From DTKD01 sp050948905 (GTDB lineage: Bacteria > Armatimonadota > UBA5829): a stretch of 64,000 bases of DNA. The notes under the pieces were generated by a model. That model did no database searches. It worked only from the letters and a program-made list of their open reading frames with translations, and was not told the DNA's origin. Position 1 is the stretch's first letter, and each line of letters begins with the position of its first letter. The position numbers and the translations under genes are program-made. Below are positions 41,533 through 48,780 of this stretch, in pieces. Location of the stretch: the NCBI GenBank assembly GCA_050948905.1, contig JBMNES010000001.1, forward strand, positions 744,001-808,000, read 5' to 3'.

Positions 41533-44046
41533 ATGCTCAACTCGACGGACGCAAGCGGAATACCACGAAAGGTGCAGTTCAAAAAACCCACCCCAGGGGA
41601 GTTCCCCTATTATGAAATGCAGGGTGACCAGCTTTCACACGGAGCCAGCCTGGGCAATCGCAGGCTCTGGGTCAACACCACCTCCACCGGTCACGTGAAG
41701 AACGTCTTCTGCAATTCGGTGGGAGTTAACCTGCTGGGGTCAATGATTATCACCTATGCGATCCCCACCAAAACCCTGCTCAGCCCGTTCTCTGACCCGC
41801 AAAACGTCAGCCCTGGCAAGCCTGCCTATGTTCTGCTCGGCAAGGACGGCCCCGGCACTGTTCGCATTCATCCTTTTTTTCAGCAGCACATATTCGATCT
41901 GGCCGGGGAGCTTCATGTGGAGGAGTCGGTTCTCGTGCCGAAAGTAAACGGCAACGATCCGTCGCTGGTGATTCAACGCATAGCCATAAAGAACAACAGC
42001 CTGCGGGATATGGTTGTGCTTGTCACGGTGCGCGTCAATATGCAGGGCGAGCTTGGTGATGATCTGATTGTGAACTTCAACCCCGACTCGAAGTCGCTGG
42101 AGATAGTCAATGAGAGCCACCCCGACTGGGCGAGGATTATCGGCGCGCCATCTATGCCCGTATCCTACAGAACAACCCGCGATGTGTCTGCTGGTTACAC
42201 TGGTGAGCTTGAACCCAGGCTGCACGGAGATGACACTACGACAGCGCCGGGGATGGTGGGGGAACTGCAATTTGAGATTTCCATAAAGGCAGGCGGCAGG
42301 TCGGATGCCTCGGTGATTGCGGCGGTTTCCGGAGAGGGTATGGAATCTGCCCGAAAATGCTACGGAAGTTGTGCAGATTTCAGACAGTATGAGCAGGTAA
42401 TGGTGGCGCACCTGTCGCCTGTCGGTGGGACTTCGATGGTGGAAACGCCGGACCCGGTTATTAATCAGGGGTTATTCTGGGCGAAGATTGATATGCTGAA
42501 GGTGATGGCGGACTATCCGCAGGGCACGGCTTTCACAAATGATCCGGGTCGATCGACCAATGTCGTCGCCCGTGACGCAGCCTGGTTTGCTTATGGCTGC
42601 GATTACCTCGACCAGCATTTCTCCGCACAGATACTCACCAAATTCGCTGAAATACAGTATGAAGACGGCAAGATTCCAGAGTATTACAACGCTGTAACCG
42701 GGTGCGTCGAAGATTATGACCTGACCATGAACGACGATACCCCGCTCTTTGTGCTAGCCTGTTGCCACCACTACAATTTGACCCGTGATACGGAGTTTTT
42801 GAACAAAGTCTACTCAGCGGCCAGGCGCGCTGCGGATTATATGATAAGTCAGAAAGATGAGCATGGCCTTGTGATAGTGCGAGGGGAAGGCTATGGCGCG
42901 GAAGGAATTGCTTCGTGGCGAAACGTGATCCCCAACTATCAGATCAACGGTGCAGTTACCGAGATCAATTCCGAATGCTATGCGGCTCTGAAGGCTTTGG
43001 CGATGATCAGCAGCGAAACGGGGGATAGGGATTATGCTAATTTGCTGCATAAAGAGGCCGAGGATCTCAAAGAAGCCATAAACCGACATCTCATTAACCC
43101 GGTTAACGGGTTATATTATCTCAACATAGATACCGCTGGCAGGGCTCACACGGACGTGACCGCCGATCAGGTCTTTCCTGTATTGTTCGGAGTGGCGGAT
43201 ACGGCTGTGGCGAACAGGATAGTCAGCCGGCTGAGGGAGGACGATTTTCTAACATCGGCAGGCCTGCGCACCGTGCCCCGCAACAGCCCGGACTATGAGC
43301 CATCTACTCTGTCCGGATTGAAAGGCGGGGTGTGGCCGGGTGTGGCGTTCTGGTATGCTTTTGCGGCAGCCCGCACATTTCCGGAGTATATGATTGAGTC
43401 GTTGCACGCCGGTTATTTGCAGTATATGCTCGATCCGCTCAAAAACAACACGGTTCCGGGGGAGTTTTCGGAGTGGTTTGATGGGGAGTCGCTGGTGAAC
43501 CGGGGGATGAGGCTGTCGCCATGGGAGCCGCCCCGGTTGCTGTGGGCTGCGGTGGAAGGGCTATGCGGGGTTAAGGTGGAAAACGGAAAATGCACCGTCT
43601 CCCCTACCCATCCGGAGCATTGGAAGTGGCTTGCCTTACGTCGGATGCCGTTTTTTGATGGGTATCTGACGTTCTTTGTGATCGCCGGTGAGGAAGGTAT
43701 TCAGATATATTCCAGTGACCCGATAGAAACCCCGTGTGAACTGCACGTGGTGGGCAGGGATGTCAGCCAAAAGGCCGTGGTAAACGATTATCGGATACAT
43801 CGCGCCGCTTTCAGAAAGGACGATGTCCTGACGCTGTGCATAGGCAGCGAAGCCAACACGTTCACCACGGTCAGTATTACCCTGCGTGAGCTGCTCGAAA
43901 ATAAGAAACGCTATAGCGTGCGGATGTATTCTCACGCAGCCGGCTGGCAGGAGTTGGGGGAGCACAGCGGCTCCGATCTCTCCGATATGGCCGTTAATAT
44001 AGGCGGAGGCGAGTTCAGGGTGGTGACCATTTCCCCGTCTGATTAA
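41533..44046 (+). CDS. (alpha/alpha)6-barrel glycoside hydrolase
   Basis: An 837-residue protein with an N-terminal beta-sandwich (about 30-290) followed by a six-hairpin (alpha/alpha)6 barrel (about 300-680) and a C-terminal beta domain. The barrel carries motifs such as A-R-D-A-A-W-F-A-Y-G-C-D-Y-L, D-G-K-I-P-E-Y-Y-N, N-D-D-T-P-L-F and G-G-V-W-P-G-V-A-F-W, which resemble amylo-alpha-1,6-glucosidase, GH63 or GH15-like enzymes. I cannot choose the family by eye. No signal peptide, so probably intracellular and acting on imported oligosaccharides alongside the divergent GH4 enzyme. Strong AAGGAGGGGG ribosome site before the ATG. Confidence 0.72.
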   Translation: MLNSTDASGIPRKVQFKKPTPGEFPYYEMQGDQLSHGASLGNRRLWVNTTSTGHVKNVFCNSVGVNLLGSMIITYAIPTKTLLSPFSDPQNVSPGKPAYVLLGKDGPGTVRIHPFFQQHIFDLAGELHVEESVLVPKVNGNDPSLVIQRIAIKNNSLRDMVVLVTVRVNMQGELGDDLIVNFNPDSKSLEIVNESHPDWARIIGAPSMPVSYRTTRDVSAGYTGELEPRLHGDDTTTAPGMVGELQFEISIKAGGRSDASVIAAVSGEGMESARKCYGSCADFRQYEQVMVAHLSPVGGTSMVETPDPVINQGLFWAKIDMLKVMADYPQGTAFTNDPGRSTNVVARDAAWFAYGCDYLDQHFSAQILTKFAEIQYEDGKIPEYYNAVTGCVEDYDLTMNDDTPLFVLACCHHYNLTRDTEFLNKVYSAARRAADYMISQKDEHGLVIVRGEGYGAEGIASWRNVIPNYQINGAVTEINSECYAALKALAMISSETGDRDYANLLHKEAEDLKEAINRHLINPVNGLYYLNIDTAGRAHTDVTADQVFPVLFGVADTAVANRIVSRLREDDFLTSAGLRTVPRNSPDYEPSTLSGLKGGVWPGVAFWYAFAAARTFPEYMIESLHAGYLQYMLDPLKNNTVPGEFSEWFDGESLVNRGMRLSPWEPPRLLWAAVEGLCGVKVENGKCTVSPTHPEHWKWLALRRMPFFDGYLTFFVIAGEEGIQIYSSDPIETPCELHVVGRDVSQKAVVNDYRIHRAAFRKDDVLTLCIGSEANTFTTVSITLRELLENKKRYSVRMYSHAAGWQELGEHSGSDLSDMAVNIGGGEFRVVTISPSD

Positions 44047-44057
44047 AATCGATCGCC

Positions 44058-44825
44058 TTATTTTATGCCCATAGCGTGCAGGTTTTTCAGGGATATGGCC
44101 AGGCTCTCGAACGGGTCGCGCTCGCAGGTGTCCTGTTCGACTATATACCACTCCACCCCGGCCCTCTTGCACGCCTCCAAAATAGCCTTCCAGTTCATGT
44201 TGCCTTCGCCGACCTCGGCCATAATCTGCCTGCCGTCGCGAATGGTCATGTCCTTTAAGTGTACCAGCGGGATTCTGCCTTTTAGTTTGTCTATCCAGGC
44301 AGCCGCGTCGCCGCCGCCGTGCTGGATCCAATAAGTGTCGATTTCTGCCTTTACATACCTGGGGTCGCTGTCTTCGTAGATAGTCGCAAGACCCGTGCGC
44401 CCGCCGAACTTCTCTAATTCAAAGCTATGATTGTGATATCCGAAGTACATACCGCCATCGGCGAGTTTTTTGCCGACCTGACTGGCCTCTTTGGCAAACT
44501 TCGCATAGCCCTCGGCGTTGCGATAATTTCCAGGCAAACCGCCGATCGCGGGATATTTGCACTGAATAGCGTAGTGATCCTGAATCACCTGGTTCGGGTT
44601 ATCGCGCATCATCTCATAGGAGATATGGGTAGCGCAGCAGATCAGCCCGGCATCGTCAAGCAGCTTTTTAAGCTCGGAATAGTCCATAGGGCAAGCGCCG
44701 GACATCTGCACGGCGTCATAGCCGATTTTCTTAACTTTTTTGAGGGTCTGAGCGAGATCCCCGGGTGTTTTAGTGAAGTCGCGCAGAGTATACATCTGGG
44801 CGGCCAGTTGAGTAGTTGCCATCAT
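44058..44825 (-). CDS. Sugar-phosphate isomerase/epimerase (xylose-isomerase-like TIM barrel)
   Basis: A 255-residue single TIM-barrel protein of the AP-endonuclease-2/xylose-isomerase-like superfamily. Metal-ligand strands are visible: G-Y-H-N-H-S-F-E-L, A-E-I-D-T-Y-W-I-Q-H-G and V-H-L-K-D-M-T, and the chain ends with the conserved Glu region V-E-Q-D-T. These enzymes isomerise or epimerise sugars or inositol derivatives; the substrate cannot be inferred. Two adjacent ATGs (44825 and 44822) follow GGAGG. It converges with the (alpha/alpha)6 glycosidase, 11 bases apart, and may serve the same sugar pathway. Confidence 0.88.
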   Translation of the reverse strand: MMATTQLAAQMYTLRDFTKTPGDLAQTLKKVKKIGYDAVQMSGACPMDYSELKKLLDDAGLICCATHISYEMMRDNPNQVIQDHYAIQCKYPAIGGLPGNYRNAEGYAKFAKEASQVGKKLADGGMYFGYHNHSFELEKFGGRTGLATIYEDSDPRYVKAEIDTYWIQHGGGDAAAWIDKLKGRIPLVHLKDMTIRDGRQIMAEVGEGNMNWKAILEACKRAGVEWYIVEQDTCERDPFESLAISLKNLHAMGIK

Positions 44826-45423
44826 CGCCTCCTGGTTTTAGGTCCACAGGTATGTATACGCAACCTGGCGGCCATATCCTTCTGAGGATTTTAGTGAAGG
44901 GAGAAACGCGCAAATGTCGCGCATCGCACGGCAATTTGATGTAGTGGCCGGTCTCTGTCCCGGCCATTTTCCACTCACGAAACGGCGATTCGGCGATTTC
45001 CACCTGTCTAATCGGACTTCGAACCTCGGATATCGGACATCGAAAAAGCAGATTTCTCACTGCGTTCGAAATGACAGGGGGTGGGCGTTCGAAATGACAG
45101 GGTTTTGGCGTTCGAAATGACATGGTTTGGGAACTGACAACCAATAACCGATAACCGTCAACCGATAACCGATAACCGATAACCGATAACCGATAACCGA
45201 TAACCTGCAACCGAAAAAGTAGTGGCCGGTCTCTGTCCGGGCCATTTTCCACTCACGTGGCGGCGATTCGGAGATCGCCGAATTGGTGTTGAGGTGGCAA
45301 TTCGGAGATTGCCACCTATCTAAACCGACAACCGCCGACCGACAACCGATAACCGTCAACCGTCAACCGACAACCGCCAACCAAATAGGGTATTATAACG
45401 ACAGATTATTTGTGAGGTGACAT
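44826..45423. repeat. Intergenic repeat cluster 8, the largest composite cluster
   Basis: Order along the plus strand: GAAACGCGCAAATGTCGCGC module (about 44903), GTAGTGGCC...CCGGCC element (44941-44965), a degenerate hairpin (about 44982-45005), TCGGACTTCGAACC heptads, AAAAGCAGATTTC...CGAAATGAC (about 45045-45075) with two further CGAAATGAC copies, about ten AACCGNN heptads (45133-45207), a second GTGGCC element (45220-45247), hairpins at 45261-45280 and 45292-45317, then about eight heptads (45324-45382). GGTATTATAACG (about 45388) may be the DUF488 -10 region. Confidence 0.92.
45292..45317. repeat. Hairpin element, variant AGGTGGCAAT (second copy)
   Basis: Perfect 10-bp stem identical to the copy at 492-517, loop TCGGAG, tail TATCTA. 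A shorter 7-bp-stem copy (CGGCGAT with ATCGCCG, 45261-45280) lies immediately upstream. Confidence 0.85.
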
Positions 45424-45966
45424 GTGGCTACTCTTTGGACTATAGGGCATTCTACCAGAAGTTTTGAGGAACTGGTCGGGGTGCTGAAGAGTTATGGCGT
45501 GGAAACGGTGGTCGATATCCGCACTATACCCCGATCGCGTAGAAACCCACAGTTCAACAGAGACGAACTGCAAGCCCGGCTGCCGGCTGAGGGTCTTGAG
45601 TATATTTACGCCAAAGACCTCGGCGGCCTGCGTAAGCCACTTAAAGAGTCGCCGAACGACGCCTGGCATAACGACAGCTTTCGAGGGTTTGCCGATTATA
45701 TGCAGACGGATAAGTTCCAGGCTGCCCTTAACTGGTTAATCGAGCAGGCCGACAAGAAGCGCACCGCGATAATGTGTGCGGAGATGGTGCCGTGGCGATG
45801 CCATCGGTCGCTTATAGCCGATGCGCTTCTGGTTCGCGGCTTCGACGTTGTTGAGATATTCGACGAAGAGAAATCCCGGCCCCACGAACTTACTTCTTTT
45901 GCCGCAGTAAATGACGGTAAAGTGACCTATCCGGCGTCCAACCTGGGCTTGAGCGACTCCGTGTAG
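45424..45966 (+). CDS. DUF488 family protein
   Basis: A 180-residue cytoplasmic protein of the DUF488 family. It has T-I-G-H-S-T-R-S-F near the N-terminus, V-V-D-I-R-T-I-P-R-S-R-R-N-P-Q-F-N, a G-G-L-R-K-P segment and the conserved C-A-E-M-V-P-W-R-C-H-R-S-L-I-A. The cysteines and CHR motif suggest a metal or redox-related site, but no member has a settled function to my knowledge. GTG at 45424 follows GAGGTGAC. Upstream is a heptad tract with a TATTATAAC -10-like region. Its last 40 bases overlap the end of the convergent glutaredoxin-like gene. Confidence 0.88.
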   Translation: MATLWTIGHSTRSFEELVGVLKSYGVETVVDIRTIPRSRRNPQFNRDELQARLPAEGLEYIYAKDLGGLRKPLKESPNDAWHNDSFRGFADYMQTDKFQAALNWLIEQADKKRTAIMCAEMVPWRCHRSLIADALLVRGFDVVEIFDEEKSRPHELTSFAAVNDGKVTYPASNLGLSDSV

Positions 45967-46199
45967 GCATACTCATTTTCGAGATACTCGATGATAGCAT
46001 CATCGTCGTCTGCGATTATTTTGCCGTCATCACAAACCAGAGTCGGCACACCCGTCTGCCCGGATACTTCCAAAAGTTCGGTTCGGCTGGGCTTTGCGCG
46101 CGGGACGTTGGCGACGATGTAAGTCAGACACAGCTCACCCATCTTCGCTCGCACCCTTGCGCAGTATGGACACCATTCAGCTTGATATAGTTTTAGCAT
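45927..46199 (-). CDS. Glutaredoxin-like protein (CPYC)
   Basis: A 90-residue thioredoxin-fold protein with the dithiol active site C-P-Y-C at 10-13 (W-C-P-Y-C-A-R-V), the cis-proline segment G-V-P-T-L-V-C-D-D and a C-terminal helix. It resembles bacterial glutaredoxins or the N-terminal domain of glutathione S-transferases. It probably reduces disulfides or transfers electrons; the partner is unknown. Last of three minus-strand genes (ATP-grasp-like, aminomutase-like, glutaredoxin); the gap to the aminomutase gene holds a GGCCGG repeat hairpin. The 3' end overlaps the DUF488 gene by 40 bases. Confidence 0.85.
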   Translation of the reverse strand: MLKLYQAEWCPYCARVRAKMGELCLTYIVANVPRAKPSRTELLEVSGQTGVPTLVCDDGKIIADDDDAIIEYLENEYAYTESLKPRLDAG

Positions 46200-46218
46200 A
46201 TAATCTCCTGAACCAAAA

Positions 46219-46243
46219 TTGGCCGGGACAGAGGCCGGCCACT
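46219..46243. repeat. Short GGCCGG hairpin repeat between aminomutase and glutaredoxin genes
   Basis: GGCCGGGACAGAGGCCGGCC, matching on the minus strand the GTAGTGGCCGG...CCGGCC element of clusters 4 and 8. It is the only copy inside what looks like an operon and may modulate downstream expression. Confidence 0.6.
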
Positions 46244-46248
46244 ACGTC

Positions 46249-47175
46249 TTATTTTGTCTCGTGTCTATGATCTTCGAAATCCGTATAAGACGATATATCG
46301 GCATCCCAGAACTCAAGGGGCACCGGGATTTTTCCGCTGCCATCAGGGGCGTCTATCACGTAGGTCGGACACGCCAGACCCGATAGACTGCGCCGGAGTT
46401 GAGTCATTATATGGCGTTCCTTTTCGATGTCTACCCTGAAGTGCGCCGCAGCAGGGATGGGATCGCAGCGGTAGATATAATACGGCCGCACGCCGACCTC
46501 AACGAGCTTGGTGAATAGATCGTGCAGAGTCTGGAAATCGTCGTTGACCCCGCGCAAAAATACTGTCTGTGAATACAGTATCGCTCCCGCGCAGATTAGA
46601 CCCTTTATAGAACCGATGGTGGGGCGGGTGATCTCAGACGGATGCTCGAAGTGTATCCCGACATACACCGGTTGCTCTACGCGCTTTATAGCCTCCAGCT
46701 TTCGGGTGTTGATGAGGCTGGGGTCGGCGACAGGGGCGCGTGTTCCTATTCTGATCACCTTGACCGAGTCTAAAACAGATATCTCGTCCAGGGCGTATTC
46801 GAAGAGACGATCTTCTATGGTAAACGGGTCCCCGCCGGAGAAAATAACCTCCCGCACCTCCGGATGCTGTCGGAGATACCTGACCCAGTTATCGACGTGG
46901 CTGAAGCTGATTCTGCCTCGTTCGATGTCGGAGACCAGCCGCCGCCTCGTGCAAAATCGGCAGTAGGATGCGCACTCCGCCGTCATCAAGCACAGCACCC
47001 GATTGCCGTATTTATTAATCATCCCTGGCACGACTTCGTGTTTTTCTTCCAGGAGCGGGTCGCAGTTATCCTGTGCCCCTCCGACTCTCTCCTGATCACT
47101 AATTTCGAACTGCCGTCGGACTGCCTCTTCGCAGACCATCAGGCTCTCTATATGTTCAGACGTCTTTTGTTGCAT
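46249..47175 (-). CDS. Lysine 2,3-aminomutase family radical SAM protein (KamA/EpmB-like)
   Basis: A 308-residue radical-SAM, PLP-dependent aminomutase. The 4Fe-4S cluster motif C-A-S-Y-C-R-F-C (Cys68, 72, 75) is present, as is the S-G-G-D-P-F SAM-binding turn, and the PLP-lysine segment is seen as D-A-P-D-G-S-G-K (Lys282). This group converts L-alpha-lysine to beta-lysine; length is near EpmB (342) and shorter than clostridial KamA (416). No EF-P, EpmA or acetyltransferase (AblB) gene lies nearby. It is 31 bases downstream of an ATP-grasp-like gene and 49 bases upstream of a glutaredoxin, suggesting a small operon that may make or attach beta-lysine. Catalytic residues seem intact. Confidence 0.88.
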   Translation of the reverse strand: MQQKTSEHIESLMVCEEAVRRQFEISDQERVGGAQDNCDPLLEEKHEVVPGMINKYGNRVLCLMTAECASYCRFCTRRRLVSDIERGRISFSHVDNWVRYLRQHPEVREVIFSGGDPFTIEDRLFEYALDEISVLDSVKVIRIGTRAPVADPSLINTRKLEAIKRVEQPVYVGIHFEHPSEITRPTIGSIKGLICAGAILYSQTVFLRGVNDDFQTLHDLFTKLVEVGVRPYYIYRCDPIPAAAHFRVDIEKERHIMTQLRRSLSGLACPTYVIDAPDGSGKIPVPLEFWDADISSYTDFEDHRHETK

Positions 47176-47206
47176 AATCTCAATTGAGCGCAGCAGGCTC
47201 CGACGC

Positions 47207-48673
47207 TCAATCCTCCTGTTGGCGGCACGGCGTCATCACAGCGTCGACCATGCCATGAATCAACTTCTTATCCTTCGGGCAGGCGGTGGCCAACACGCCG
47301 CCGAGTTCGGCACGATCCTCGGCAACGAAATAATATGGACACAACCGCACCCTTGCCTGCATATTTTTAATTTCATCATTCTGCTTACTGAGGTACTTTA
47401 CCCCGATGAGAGACGTATCCTGAAAATGTTGCAGCACCCAGGGCGAAGAATCGAAACTCTCCAGCGCCGCATCCACTGCCTCCGACCAATCCTCCCGAGA
47501 CATATCGTGGCCGACTCTGACTCCGCGGCTGCCCCATGCAAGCGGAGAATAGCCACTGGGCTTAATCACGAGACGTCGCTCTTTTTGACTACTATCTTTA
47601 ATAACGCACCAATCGCGAATCGGTTCACCTCTCCATCGAAAACCGGATATCTCCGCGTTGGGCGGAACCGGGCGATTGTCCAAAATATACGTGTCAGCAA
47701 TGGTCCTGTTCAGCACATCGTAGCCATCACCGAGGCTCTTGCGCCAATATTGCTCCAATCCCGGGTTTCTGAAAAGTGCCAGCAGCGCTTTCTCCTCCAG
47801 ATAGGGCTTATAAGCGGGAGTTACCGTCACGATGCGCTTGCGAGCCGCGTAGGAAATCAGCTCGGCTTTCGGGATATTCAGCACATCAAACAGCTCGAAG
47901 AAGCGATACAGCACATCGATTTTGTGCCTGATGCCTTCGGCCTCGACATAAAGAGCTTCCTCTGTGAATATTATCTGCCTGGGGTCCACTGCAAACGTAG
48001 GCAGGCCGATATTCGACAGCTCTTTTGCGAGATAGGTCATCTCAGGCAGATAGTCCTTAGACTCATCTGAGACCACTATCGCCAGCACTGGGTCGGGCGA
48101 TTTCGATACGCCTCGAATCATCGACGCGAAGCCGTCCCTGATGCCCCTGCCCGACCCCAGCACGTCAAATCCGCAATCCGCATAGGCCGCAGACAGGCAA
48201 TCAAGATGCCCGAATCCGCCGGGGACGCTGTCGAGTTCGGTTATCTGAAAACCGCCCTCAGTCATTAAAATATCCGGCCTGATTATCCCCGGCAGCGCGG
48301 TTTTCTGGTATTTCATCCGCGAATGTCGCAGGAGTTCCTCGTTTTTTCCAATATCGAGATATTCGTTGAACCACGGCTCTGCCCCTCGAAGGTAGAGATC
48401 GTTGGCAGCCGAGTAGAAACCTAGAAGCGCGTCGCCCAGCAATTTCAGTTCATCGACCTGTGCCTTGGTTAAGGAGAAAGGTTCCGGGGAGATCAAATGC
48501 GGCCGCTGGTTTTCTTTTGCCTGTTCACCGGGGATATTCCACAGCCCCGCAGATTCAATCCGGCCGTAAACCACCTCAGCCGGATTGTGTTTAGAGTTAT
48601 CCATATCGTCTCGCACTACTGTCATATCCTCATCAAGCTCTGCAGGTTGTATACCCGCCCGAGAGGGATACAC
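47207..48673 (-). CDS. ATP-grasp-like ligase of unknown substrate
   Basis: A protein of up to 488 residues with features of the ATP-grasp superfamily, closest in style to glutathionylspermidine-synthase-like proteins: E-L-D-S-V-P-G-G-F-G-H-L-D, D-V-L-Y-R-F-F-E-L-F-D, then V-I-K-P-S-G, W-G-S-R-G-V-R-V-G and P-W-V-L-Q-H-F, typical of the nucleotide-binding half. Such enzymes join a carboxylate to an amine using ATP. The GTG at 48673 lacks a ribosome site; ATG at 48625 or 48604 may be the true start. First gene of a three-gene minus-strand set with the lysine-aminomutase-like gene; ligation of beta-lysine to a peptide or small molecule is a testable inference. Function otherwise unknown. Confidence 0.7.
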   Translation of the reverse strand: MYPSRAGIQPAELDEDMTVVRDDMDNSKHNPAEVVYGRIESAGLWNIPGEQAKENQRPHLISPEPFSLTKAQVDELKLLGDALLGFYSAANDLYLRGAEPWFNEYLDIGKNEELLRHSRMKYQKTALPGIIRPDILMTEGGFQITELDSVPGGFGHLDCLSAAYADCGFDVLGSGRGIRDGFASMIRGVSKSPDPVLAIVVSDESKDYLPEMTYLAKELSNIGLPTFAVDPRQIIFTEEALYVEAEGIRHKIDVLYRFFELFDVLNIPKAELISYAARKRIVTVTPAYKPYLEEKALLALFRNPGLEQYWRKSLGDGYDVLNRTIADTYILDNRPVPPNAEISGFRWRGEPIRDWCVIKDSSQKERRLVIKPSGYSPLAWGSRGVRVGHDMSREDWSEAVDAALESFDSSPWVLQHFQDTSLIGVKYLSKQNDEIKNMQARVRLCPYYFVAEDRAELGGVLATACPKDKKLIHGMVDAVMTPCRQQED

Positions 48674-48780
48674 AAACGTGCCAATCAGGCTTTAGCTCAG
48701 TTTAGAATACCAATGAGGAAAGGTCAAGGAGGGAGGCTACCCTATATGAATGATTGTCGCGCTGCCAAATATGGCTTTCG

